Shown: positions 11,888 to 22,375 of the stretch, one piece after another
How positions within the stretch are numbered: position 1 is the stretch's first letter
Layout: every line of letters begins with the position of its first letter
From: Megalonaias nervosa
Lineage: Eukaryota; Mollusca; Bivalvia; Unionida; Unionidae
Length of the DNA: 64,000 bases
NCBI GenBank assembly: GCA_016617855.1
Contig: JAECUM010000851.1
Coordinates: forward strand, 62,001-126,000
Direction: 5' to 3'
Position numbers and translations under genes: made by a program
Notes under the pieces: model-generated
What the model was told of the DNA's origin: nothing
The model's input: only the letters and a program-made list of their open reading frames with translations
Database searches by the model: none

Positions 11888-14569
11888 TCAAATGAAGACT
11901 GAAGTGTCAACAAGTTTTTCTGCAGCAACTACATCAACAAATGGTGAGGTTTTTACTGAAAACAAATGTTTTCCACCTGTAAGTCTTGACAGTGACGTGT
12001 TCAGTTCTCTTTCAAATCGATGAGTAACAGCGTAGACTTTGTTTTCTGACTCAAGCAACACAAAGTATCCAATAGATCCTATTTTACTGCTATCATAAAG
12101 CACAAAACTGCAAATTCATTTTTGCATCCTTGAATAATCCAAGGAATAAAATTTTGCACAATTGACAGTTATTCTGTCCACCTTTCTCACCTCTTGTAAA
12201 TTGATCACTTAAGCTTTTCCAGAATTTCATTATTAAGCTCATTCTGTTTAAAGATTTTTTTGGCACCACAAACTGCACAATTATTTGCTTCATGGATCAC
12301 TTTCCAGCTGTACATTTTACCTTGATTGAACCCTTTTCTATGGATACAGGCTTGTGCTTGCCTATATCTCATACTTGTTTCAATACAATGCCAGTTCCAT
12401 GCACTGACTGCAGAAGCATGGAGTTTGTGTCCTCAAATGGAAAACAGCTCCAAGCCCACAGGGGTCCCCAAAGCTTAACGTAGGACACCTAATGAACACA
12501 GACATTATGGACATTAAGGCCACATGAACCATCTCCATACAGATTCTGGAAAGATGAATAGAATGTATCCAAAAGAGTTTCTGCTCTTTCTAGAGAAGAT
12601 GGAGTTATCTTCTCTTCAAGCAGAATATATATTGCTTCAGATAAACATGCCAGATTACTCATGCATTCCTCTTCCAGAAATCCATCGAGGCAAAGGAATG
12701 GCATAATATAAAAGCCATGTTTGTGATTCCGTTGCTTTAAAATGATTGTAATGTTTTTCAAGGTCACGTGGCAATCTTTCAATGCTGCTTGGTGGTTTTT
12801 ATTTTTCATTCTACTTGAAATAGCTTTAAGATCTTTACCAATAAAATACTTATTTTTACTTTCTGTTGGGGAAAACCATTTATTTTAGCAAAGTCTTGGT
12901 GATTCCAAGAAGGAATCCATACATGTAATCTGGCACAGTTCCTTTAACAATGTCATATGACTGAAGTGATGCAAGACCTGATGTTCCTTTACATCCTCTG
13001 CAATGTTTTTTTATCCCTTTCCGCTTGCATATGTGAAATCACTTCTGGTGATTTCTATATTCATACTTGGATTCTTTACTTCTGTATGGATAACACCTTG
13101 CAGTTCCTTTCATTGCTTTACAACCATTCCTGGATCTTCACAAGTAATGCAGACTTCCGATCCATTAAAATATGTTATACAAAGCATCTATGCCTTTGCT
13201 GGGAGATCAGCAATCCCACAAACAACTGCTACTTGTACACTGATAAAACTCATCATTTAGTTTAACATCCACTCCATTACTGTATAAATTGTTCATGTAT
13301 TCACTGAAAACAGTCGGGTATTGACTAAATGGTGTCCTCCCCTTTCCTTGCCATATGCCTACAAGCAGCATATTGTCATAGGCAAATCTTAATTTTGGAC
13401 TCAATTCATTTATGGCCAGAAATATTGACCATAACTGTATTTTAGATGATGAGTATAAACTCATTCCATCAGCGTTAAAATGGCTGTAAGATTCTTAGAA
13501 TTTTTTTAAAGAAATCCTTGATCACTCAATAACTCTTGATATGCTTTTCCATCAGTTATGTCTGTTATGATGTCAGAACCTTTATTCTTGTATGAAAATG
13601 CTTTACATTTCTCGACGTCTTCCCAAATTCCTGAAAATGTAAATATTAAAAATGTTAAAGGAAACTGAAACACATTTTGTGCAGTATGCATATTTGTGTA
13701 GCATTCTAGAAGACCCCAAGTTAAACGTTTTCTAAATTTTTTATTACCCCATCAGGTCATATACAAAAATTTTCCTTTTTCCTTGAATTAACGACAAATA
13801 GTCTATTGTTCAACAATTAATATATTAAAAGTTATTAGAATGTGTTTAAACAAACAAACAATTAAACAACAACACTAAATACCAATATATTTTTCATATT
13901 TTTAACATGTAATATAACATAAAAAGACTTTATGAATGAAAAATTTTTTACTTGAAGTTTCTGCATTAGATTTATATAATTTATACGAAAAATTTATTTG
14001 AAGTAAAAATCACAAGACTGGAAATTTGAATTTGATTGAAATGAAGTGTCCTCAGTATTACCCCAACTTTTGATTTGCACACTGCTTTTCGTTACGTATC
14101 AATGGGAATTCCATAATTACAATATGATAGATTGAAAAAATACGAAGTCCAAACTTAGTGACACAATTTATATGGATGCCGTCAGAAATGATTGTTTTGG
14201 ACCATTTTAGATTAAAAGGTCAATTTAGGGATGATTTAGAAATAAATTGGACAATATAATTAGGGCATCCTGCATTAATCGTATTCATAGTTTAACCATG
14301 GACTTACTATTTGTAGTTTTTACACCCTAGTACAGGACAATGCCCGACTGATCCAATTTTATTGGATTGAAAATTGTCAAAATTACTGCACGATTCATAT
14401 TGGGAAACCAACATTTACTGAGGTTGTCGACTTTATGCAAATGAAGCAGAATATTTTGTTCTGATGCCAAACACCTCTTGCAAATCTTGCAAATCAAACA
14501 TTCGTATTTTCCTTCTTCTGTTCTATTTGTTTTGCTGCTGGAGCAGCCCTGTACAGCTTTGTCTGCCAT
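11888..14569 (-). pseudogene. Decayed tnp2-like (EnSpm/CACTA) transposase
   Basis: Read on the minus strand. The first exon (14569-14419) starts MADKAVQG and has a cysteine-rich finger (CLICKICKRC then HLHK). A donor at 14418-14417 (CA|GTAAAT) and an acceptor at 13633-13631 (TTTTCAG|GA) keep phase. The second exon reads IWEDVEKCKAF then SDQGFL. Next come HFNADGMSLYSSSKIQLW, INELSPKLRF and VGIWQGKG (about 13480-13330), then VCGIADLPAKA, CITCEDPG, DYMYGFLLGITK (about 12935), CLSEAIYILLEEKITPSS and GPLWAWSCFPFED with SVHGTG (about 12470-12390). The C-terminal block is at 12293-11888 (GSIGYFVLLES; AAEKLVDTSVFI). This order is that of animal tnp2-domain transposases. An in-frame stop after SDQGFL, a frame change before HFNADG and several later shifts show that it is dead. 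It would have excised and integrated the element in the nucleus. Confidence 0.75.
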
Positions 14570-14980
14570 GCCGTTTTTTACGATCTAGATCAAAGTGATG
14601 CTTGAATCGCACGGTTAATATGAGCCATATTGGTTATCAGCAAACGGCTAGGTGAATTTTTTTTAAGTACAGTTTTGCGACCGATATTGAAACAAGTTTA
14701 GTTTTGTTTGTTTTTTCTTCAAAAATTTCTATTCTTACATTTTTATAAAATTAAAATTGATTTTGAGTCTTTTAATGAAGGTAGTGTAATGATGCAAAAA
14801 AAAATTGGCCATCCTAGGGTTGCAGCATTTGCAACATCGAGGACAATCGTACGGGTCATATTTTATATTGCAGAAATAGCCGAAGTAAATCCGAATGATG
14901 GTTGCTGATGCGGTTGGTCAATTCTAAATCGAAATATTCCACTAAGCGACATCGTGCTCATATGCTGAATACTGAACGAA
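14570..14980. promoter_or_regulatory. Shared divergent promoter region (inferred)
   Basis: These 411 bp separate the start codons of the minus-strand transposase (14569) and the plus-strand companion gene (14981). The head-to-head layout implies that both promoters lie here. No convincing TATA box or initiator could be singled out, so the call rests on gene arrangement alone. Confidence 0.35.
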
Positions 14981-16627
14981 ATGGATTCATTGATAGAAGG
15001 TCAAAGATACTGTTTGTTTTTTTGGTATTACAATGAAAGGAATTGGTCAATACAAAGCATCACCACAATACTAAAGCCATGCTGTGATGAGTACAGAAAA
15101 GGAGATGTGGTACTGGCAAAATTTCAAGGGAAACCTTGCCATGCAGTCGTCCTAGGAATTGAAGGTAAACTATTTTAAACCATTTCTCATAAAATAGGCC
15201 TGACCATAGACTCTTTCACGATTTCTTAGGGCCTTTGGTTTTGGTTAGTAACATAATAAGATTTTCCGTCAAAATGAAAACATAATCCTAAGAAAGTAAT
15301 AGTTGATTTTTTAAAAGTATTTTGCGCGAAAAGGTATTATTCAGTCATACAACCGAAGTAATCCTAAAATGGTCTCATGAGCACTAAGGGTTCCAAGGGG
15401 ACTGGAACCCTTACACCAATCCCCCGCCCCGCCCCGCCCCGCCCCGCCCCGCCCCCCCCCAGAAAGTATCTTTTAAATAAAGGTAAAAAGTACAAATTTC
15501 TGAAGCCAGATTATCACCCTTGGAAAAGACTGGACAATTTTGGTATAATCCCCACCCTTTCCTGAAAGTTTCAATGGGTTCTTTTTGTGCATTAGATATT
15601 TTTAAACTACAGTAAAAAGCAGTTATTGATAAATCTTTTGAGACTTGCATGTATGTGTAGATTTTAAAGTAAAAAATAGGCCACTGCTAAATTACATCTA
15701 CTTGGGACACAAATTTCCATCTTCACAGCATGTAATGGCTATTTTACAAAAAGTGAGACAGTCAACATTTTTTAATACATTTTCAAAACGTATAAGATTT
15801 AAAAAATGATTGGAGCAATTTTTTTCATTTTCACTTCATGAGACATTTGTTGACCTCATACATACAATCCAAATAGAATAAAATAAAAAGTTACAATGTC
15901 ATGAGATTCAGGACTAACCAACCAATAATCATCAACTAAAGTGAATTATGGTTTATAACCATAAAATGACAGTGTTTTAACCAGAAACATCAATGGACTT
16001 CAATTTTTTTTTTTTTCAGCTGAAAAAGACAGCCTCATGGAGGCTAAAACCATGTTGGAAACTCTTTTGAAGCAGCCGGATTTAACACCAAAGATGGTGA
16101 TGAAAGAGATAGGGATAGAAAATGCAGATCTAATGAAAGGTAAAATTTCCAAGGAATTAAAATTCCAGACATTTAATTGCCAGTAAAATAAATGAAGAGA
16201 GATTTTTTAAAATCAAAGTTATCAATACACATTTGCCTCAGTAATATTATGAAAACCTAAAAATTTGATGTAACATGTCAGACCCCCTTTTTAAATACAA
16301 ATTAATTTTACAGTTTACTTAAATGAACTTAAAAAAGTTATTATACAGATATATTAAAAATATTAAACATTATTAAATTGATGATTATGAAACTTGGTAA
16401 ATTGAACACAATCAAATGATTTTGTTCATAAATAGCTAAGGTTGACAATTTTCTTGATCATTTGGCATTTACTCTTAATAAATATTTAGCCTACCGGTAA
16501 TCAAGACTTGATTGTTGGTTTAGTTTTAAAGCTTGTGAAGTAAAAATGTATCATAACTTACCTTTAACTTGTGTCCATTGCAGTTGTTGAGCCAGCCAAA
16601 AAAGCAGAGAATGCTCAGACAAACTGA
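14981..16627 (+). CDS. Companion gene of the EnSpm-like element, three exons, 115 aa
   Basis: Exon 1 is 14981-15164 (MDSLIEGQRYCLFF... to GIE) with donor GAAG|GTAAAC. Exon 2 is 16020-16139 after a long T-tract and CAG, with donor AAAG|GTAAAA. Exon 3 is 16584-16627 after TTGCAG. Both junctions are phase 1, and the joined frame stays open for 115 residues. The N-terminal half contains GDVVLAKFQGKPCHAVVLGI, a strand-rich phrase like the small SH3/Tudor-like modules found at the start of invertebrate BEN-domain proteins. The second exon is helical and acidic. No BEN domain or catalytic motif is visible, so its role is unknown; an accessory DNA-binding factor, by analogy with plant TnpA, is inference. 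It lies head-to-head with the transposase. The TGA stop at 16625-16627 is followed in the same frame by another 67 sense codons, so the true C-terminus is uncertain. Confidence 0.5.
15420..15460 (+). repeat. CCCCG pentanucleotide run (G-quadruplex potential on the minus strand)
   Basis: About six CCCCG units followed by nine C lie within intron 1 of the companion gene. The minus strand has many runs of four or more G with one-base loops, an ideal arrangement for a stable quadruplex. The surrounding sequence is AT-rich. Confidence 0.85.
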
Positions 16628-16831
16628 TTAGAAAAAACATCCACTACTGTGGCTGAAGTGGCATTTTTCAAGGGTCCTGATCATGGTACAACCATAAGGA
16701 AAACCGTAAGATCTCTTGATCAGGATGCAAAAACACCGGAGAAGTCAGCCGGAAGAAAGGCTTCAGATCATGGCATAAAAGTCATTGATCAGGATGTACA
16801 AACAACAGAGAAGCCTAATCAGAGTGAATAA
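16628..16831 (+). other. In-frame extension after the companion gene's TGA
   Basis: The reading frame continues without a stop from LEKTSTTVAEVAFF to KPNQSE, ending in TAA at 16829-16831. It holds two versions of a hydrophilic motif (PDHGTTIRKTVRSLDQD and SDHGIKVIDQD, each followed by a TxEK). Such order after a stop suggests either that the TGA is a mutation in a longer ancestral protein or that the stop is read through. A GTAAG inside it (about 16708) could also be a splice donor. Confidence 0.4.
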
Positions 16832-18295
16832 CCTTCGGGACCCAGACAATTATATTCATGTTTCCAAAGAAAGCATGTCATTTGTTCCAATTAGGTGATA
16901 ATTACATTTCTATTCAAACTGAGATGCACAGCAGAAATCTGCTGATGTGGAGGAAATCTAATGATTTCTTTTTCATAAAGAATATTATGTTAGCATTTAA
17001 TCATATATAAGTTCAGGTCAGATACATGGGTGCTCGCAGGATTTTTTGAAGGCGGGGGGTCAGGACTTTGTGCGGGGGGGGGTCAGGATTTTCAGGGGGG
17101 TCAGTCAGTCACGGCCAGGAGAGTTAGTATAAGAAGCAGTCTGAAACTAAAACTAATATTTATGAAGCGTTTTGAACAGAATCTTGTGACATTTTCAGCT
17201 TCATTTGCATGATTAAACTTGTTGGAATTTATATATATATATATATTTGCAGTATGATTTCCAGGATGTGACCCCCCTTGAACCATGCTGTGGGCGCCCA
17301 TGGTCAGATACATTGTATTTATTCAGGAGTTATTACATTAGTGGCAAACTAGTTCATTTTCATTTTACTTCACAAAAAGAAGAAGATTACAAGAATTCAA
17401 AGGGGTATAGTCCATTTGCTCACTATTATTAAAGATCAAGGAAAAAAATAAAAATCAAGCCTTCATTAAAATTATAATAAAAAAGAAAATGTGTGTATTC
17501 ATGGAAGTCAGTTTTCTACATACCAGCACAGAATTTTTCAGAAGATGCCAAATGTAAATAAAAAAAGTTGTACATCTCCTTCACTTAAATTTTGTTTAAA
17601 AAAAACAAACAACAGGTCACTTTTCAATAGAGTATGTTATTGTATTGTAACAGCACATTACATTGTTGTTAAACAACAATTTTTACATGGTCATTCATAA
17701 TTTGCAGAACACTGAAAAGCCAGTATACTAGATGTCGTTATGTTTATTCTTCCATTTTTGACAACTGTCCTCATACAACCTTCACTTGTTTGATAAAAGA
17801 CGACAGATATTCAGTTCTTACTAAATCACTCACTCCTTTACTATAAATTGCAACAATTTTTAATGGATGCAGTTTTTATTTTAAGTCAAAAGAGTGTGGT
17901 CAATTTGGTCTACATATAAATAATTTTCGGTGCAAAATTTAAATTGGTGAAAGAAAGGGTTGAATTTATATTTTTTTTTTTAATCATAATTTTATAGCAA
18001 CCTAATAGACTATGATTCAGTCAGGAAAATCCGTCTGGACTATATGAAACTTCGGTGGTGGGGGGAGAGGACAAAATATTTTAAACTCGTGTAAGATTAG
18101 GACATTAGAACTCCCACAAAAAAAAATGAATGAAATTGGGTGAGAATGTATCGTAGGCTGTGTATCGTGAATCGTATCGATACATGGCACAGGTGTATTG
18201 TTTCAACTCTATCTTGGACACTCCATTATCTACCAGTTCATACTGGCAAAAAGTAAACTTCTTAAAGATGTAATTTTTTTTCTTCTCTTTTTTAG
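16832..18295. other. Intronic or intergenic part of the EnSpm-like element
   Basis: Holds G-rich tracts near 17045-17100 and a short (AT)n at 17231-17246. No further exon is identified. Confidence 0.35.
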
Positions 18296-18593
18296 TACAC
18301 TGAAGCGCATACGAAAATTGGAAAATGAGGCGGAGGCCCTCAGAACTCAGCTAAGAAGTGTGAGAAAGAAACTAAAAAATTTTGCAGAAACATCTGAGGA
18401 ATCAACCACGCGAGATTCGAATGCAAAAAGTCCTCAAGAAGAGGACAGTCAGCTGGACAATTGTTTAAAGAAATTACAGCATTCGTCAGCCAATACTGAG
18501 AAAGAGATAAACGATATCAAGAGAGCAACATTTACAATATTTACGTCTGTCGATCTAATCAACTGCTCTCATACAGGGAAAAACAAAACGTGA
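18296..18593 (+). other. Candidate further exon encoding a coiled coil
   Basis: A polypyrimidine tract and TTTTTTAG precede a frame that encodes LKRIRKLENEAEALRTQL, a heptad-patterned coiled coil, and then an acidic, glutamine- and serine-rich tail ending GKNKT. To join this frame the preceding exon must end with two spare bases. None of the exons found so far fits, so another exon or splice choice is needed. Coiled coils before a C-terminal BEN domain are common in such proteins, but no BEN domain follows. The bases upstream of the AG are intronic. Confidence 0.4.
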
Positions 18594-18954
18594 AAAGTAG
18601 GGCCACTGTGCGGCCATGCCTGGATGATGTAAAATTTAAAATCCTTGAGCAGGTAGTTTTAAAAAAATGTCCTACAATCACACAGTGTTCATAAAAAAAT
18701 TTGAAAATATCCAAAAGGTTGAAAGGCGTAAAGCAGTCAGTAAGCCATCAGAAAATGTTACAAAACAGGACAGTAAAGTTGTCTGAACAGCAACATTTTT
18801 TCCTGCCAAGCAAATATCAGTATTAAAGAAATGGAAAATTTGTTTATGTTTTATGTTAGTTCAATCATTAACTGCATAACTGTGTTTAAGTATCTACTTT
18901 AGGTGTATTTAAGAAAGGTTCAAAAGTTTTTATCAGAACTGTTGATTCAGATGA

Positions 18955-19360
18955 ATAACTGAAGTGTTCATGAGCAGTTCATGTAATCTTATATCTGGAG
19001 TGTGTCATTCACTGTGACAGACATGAACAATTCTGGAATTATTCACGAATTCTTTTAGAATGCTTGTTCATGAAATATTAATAAAATGCACCTGAACATT
19101 TCACGTGCAGTTCATGAACATTAAATGGCCGAATTTTCAAGAACTTAATTTCAAGAATTGTTCTAGAATATTGGTTCTTGGATAGTTCATGAACAGTCCA
19201 TGTTAAAATGTTCACGAACTGATGTTCTAGAACTGAAAATTCGGCCATTTTCTGTTCAAGAACTGCTCATGAAATGTTCATGTGCATTTTATGAATGGTT
19301 CAAGAAAAGTGTTCTAGAACAATTCATGGATAATTCAAGAATTGTTCATGACATTTTCAC
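18955..19360. repeat. Right subterminal foldback region of the EnSpm-like element
   Basis: Besides many TTCATGAAC/TTCWAGAA words, about 19020-19355 is one imperfect palindrome. GACATGAACAATTCT at 19020 pairs with AGAATTGTTCATGAC at 19339, and TGGCCGAATTTTCAAGAAC at 19126 pairs with GAAAATTCGGCCA near 19233-19245. The right end therefore carries a hairpin-like subterminal region. Confidence 0.75.
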
Positions 19361-19857
19361 AGGGGGACTGAACGCCATTATGCTGGTTCGCCTTGTCCGA
19401 ATAGCTATTTTTAGAAACTGATATCATTGCTTGTGACATTTCACAGAGGTAAAAAGTACAAGCGCCATATCAGTAGTTTCTGGTACAAACAACTCTAGAT
19501 TGAACAAAATATGTATCACTCTTTGTAATATCTACTGGTTTTTCAACTTTCAATTTACCGGTATTGTTAGCAATTCAAACCAAAATCTTGATTGTTTATT
19601 AACTACTGTCTGCTTTATTACCTGCTTTGATTGCAATTGTGCCAATATTGCCATCCATATGAACTGAATATTTCTCCTAAAATCTAAAACAATGCAATTT
19701 GGATTATCCTATCACCACTGTCTCTGGATGCCATGCTTCCCGTAAACAAAAGCAGTCCAAGGTCACATGGATGGTAATGGTACATGCAAAACTTTGCTGC
19801 AATAGGACATTCTTTATCTTCAATATGAAAACTACTGATTAGTTACTTTAATGCAAA

Positions 19858-20095
19858 ATGAATCAGACTTAGCCTAAAGTATGCAAAATGATTGAGACTT
19901 GACTTGAAGTAGGCAAAATGAATGAGACTTGGCTTGAAGTATGCACAATGAATGAGACTTGACTTGAAGTAGGCAAAATGAATGAGACTTGGCTTGAAGT
20001 ATGCAAAATTAATGAGACTTGGCTTGAAGTATGCAAAATGAATGAGACTTGACTTAAAGTATGCAAAAAAGAATGAGATTTGGGTTAAAGTATAG
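19858..20095. repeat. 30-bp tandem repeat, about eight units
   Basis: Unit: AATGAGACTTGRCTTGAAGT followed by AKGCAAAATG. The phrase GAGACTT recurs every 30 bp from 19864. The last unit (about 20066) is degenerate. Because 30 is a multiple of three, the minus strand reads as a repetitive peptide; this is a by-product, not a gene. Confidence 0.9.
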
Positions 20096-20480
20096 ACATT
20101 CTATCTTTTTGAAGTAATTGGCAAACTTAAAAGTAGGCATTAATTTAGGGGGTGGTTGCTTAAGGCTGAAATTATATAATTATACTTTCATGCATCTCGA
20201 TCACCAGTAAACTGATGTGATCCTGGTTGTATGTGCCAACCACGTTCAAGGCAACCAGAATCTTCTGTATGTTTGAGTGGAAATACATGTGAAATGTTGA
20301 AATAAATATTTTATGTAAATTACTGTTTATTTTCTGTAACATCTGTCTGATTATGTGCCTAATATGTATATGTACAGTTAATTATTAAACACAGAAAAAT
20401 ATGTTCAATAAACAAGAAGACCCTAACAGTTAACTAACCCTTTGTACTACATTTATGCATCATGAGGTGTACACTACCTC
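20096..20480. other. Non-coding stretch
   Basis: AT-rich; no feature is recognised. Confidence 0.45.
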
Positions 20481-20611
20481 CAAGCTCGTGGGTTGGTGGT
20501 TCTTTCTGGGGTTTTCCCGGGTTCTTCCTCCACCAGTAATACTGGTTGCAATGTATAGTCTATCTTGTGCTGAAAAATGGTGTTAAACCCTATAACAAAA
20601 ACAACAACAAT
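20481..20611 (+). mobile_element. SINE family A, 5'-truncated
   Basis: Contains only the body and tail: GTGGGTTGGTGGTTCTTTC, CTTCCTCCACCAGTAATACT, TATCTTGTGCTGAAAAATGG, TGTTAAACCC and an AAC-rich tail. It has lost the tRNA-like head that the copy at 57.2 kb retains. Confidence 0.8.
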
Positions 20612-20789
20612 CTCCAAGCTCTGTACCATCAATATCATTTATGATATACCAAAGTGGGTGGTATTACAGAAAAGTAGACAGATGTAGCTCAACAATGATA
20701 CCAAATCATGTAGACTTTCTACTCACATTAGAAAATAAAGTAGAAAAACAATTTTTGCAACCCATTTTTTTAGGTGAAAAATTACCAGT

Positions 20790-21092
20790 GGATTTTCATT
20801 TAAGCCCAACTAGACATCATAAGACATCTTTTGGTGAAAACCTCGTGTCAATAGAGAAGCTGTAAGATTTTCAAATTGCCTGCTGTGGTTGACATAAGGT
20901 ATCAGATGGGCACTGTATTCATTTAGGACTAACTGGACATCATAAAATGTCTTTCTGTGGAAACCCTATGTTGATATGATCATCCATTCAGAAGGAGTAG
21001 CCATAACAAGATTTTCAAAATGACTGCTGTGGTGGCTATATTGAATGTCTGTACCGACAATTTTCCTTTAGGATCAACTAAACCTCATGATG
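20790..21092 (+). repeat. Fragment of the roughly 140-bp array family A
   Basis: Two units carry CAACTAGACATCAT, GGTGAAAACC and AAGATTTTCAAA, as in the large array at 27.0-28.6 kb. The fragment runs directly into a (GT)n tract. Confidence 0.65.
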
Positions 21093-21093
21093 A

Positions 21094-21187
<94 letters not shown>
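21093..21187. repeat. (TG)n microsatellite
   Basis: An uninterrupted TG dinucleotide run of about 95 bp, capable of forming Z-DNA and probably polymorphic. Confidence 0.95.
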
Positions 21188-21190
<3 letters not shown>

Positions 21191-22164
21191 GGTTCATGAT
21201 AATCTTCTGAGTAGTTTAGGAGATTAGTACATGTAGCAAAAACAAGTCTAATGCTAATGGACAGACTGATAGATTGACAATGGATAACAGATCATCCCAT
21301 AAGCTCTCAATGGTCAATAACCAGTGAAGCTACAAATTAAATGCTCTGTCCCCAATATATATAAAGGCTGACAGAATGGTCAGTTGCCTGATATAACATA
21401 CACAGATAAAATCTGGCCCTGTCTGACCCTTAATAATAATGATGTTACAGCAAAGCTCCACAATAAAGCTGGCAAGCTATAAAATATGTAATGTTTGTGT
21501 GCATGTCTAATTACATGGGCCAAGTATACAGAGAAAGAACTATGTATACATGATGGGGTTTTACATTCCATGGATATCAGCTCAGAAAGCTCACTTGGTA
21601 AAGATATGGGATCCTGGGATGGAGAATGAATATGTACCACTCCAGCTATACATTCACCCCACCCCCACATAACACATTAGTAAATGTGGATTAGTCTAAA
21701 TTTGCATGACATGAGCTAAATTTGTACATGTATCAAAGTTCACATTACAAATGAAAAAAATAAAAAGAATTAGTTACATACTTAGTAAATGAAATAAACT
21801 GTAGTATTCCATTATGTGCAAACTACTGACCTGTAGTACACATCTGTCTTTGGACAATTGTTGTAACCAACTCCACATGAACAGAAATCCAGCATGCATA
21901 GCATGCAGTGTTCTGTCTGTAGTACTGTGCCAACATCATATGATATGCATAGTATGCAGTGTTCTGTCTATAGTACTGTGCCTACATCATATATAACTAT
22001 TCAAGTACTAGAAGTTGTATTACATATTATTATTATTATTATTATTATTACTATATATATCATGAGGTCATTAAACTAATGTCCAGACTTTTGACCCTAT
22101 TCTTCAATCCTGATAAAACTTTTATATCATTCTACTTTGGGTCATTTGTAGGCAACACAGTATA
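21188..22164. other. Non-coding stretch with a 51-bp direct duplication
   Basis: A 51-bp unit (GCATGCAGTGTTCTGTCTRT...) is duplicated at 21893-21993, and an (ATT)n run lies at about 22025-22050. No gene. Confidence 0.6.
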
Positions 22165-22375
22165 TACTCGTAAATAACTCTAATCCCACTGCAAACTGCA
22201 GAGAATCAGATCTGCCACCAAATAATGTGCCAGAAGACAAGTGGTTCTAGGCAGTTTGTTAGGCTTACTCAGTACAACAAAACACAGACCTTGATCTGCC
22301 CATGAATTATGTAATGGCATATCAAGATCTATGTTGTCTGCAGCTGGATCCAGCATATATGCCAGTATATACTGT
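22165..22375. mobile_element. Palindromic MITE (AGTCTAACTGCA type), diverged copy 2
   Basis: Shares with 9469-9650 the CTGCAAACTGCA, GATCTGCC, ACACAGACCTTGATCTGCC and GTTGTCTGCAG segments in the same order. It is more diverged, and its inner hairpin is imperfect. Confidence 0.6.

Larger units (their letters stand above)
11039..19365. mobile_element. Proposed EnSpm/CACTA-like DNA transposon with two divergent genes
   Basis: Four observations support a single element of about 8.3 kb. (1) The left end reads CCCTGCGAATGGAG and the right end, reverse complemented, reads CCCCTGTGAAAATG. (2) Both ends carry 350-400 bp of irregular direct and inverted copies of TTCATGAAC, TTCTTGAA and TTCAAGAA, as EnSpm/CACTA elements carry subterminal repeats. 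(3) A tnp2-like transposase fills 11.9-14.6 kb on the minus strand. (4) A second gene runs the other way from 14.98 kb. GAC lies beside both ends (11036-11038 and 19366-19368), a possible 3-bp target duplication, although the C/G runs leave a one-base ambiguity. The ends lack the classic CACTA letters. The transposase is broken, so the copy is probably immobile unless helped in trans. Confidence 0.6.

Noticed and set aside
12292..12706. Plus-strand frames opposite the transposase remnant
   Set aside because: The minus strand carries recognisable transposase motifs here; the plus-strand frames are shadows.
19869..20066. Minus-strand repetitive peptide
   Set aside because: Product of the 30-bp minisatellite.
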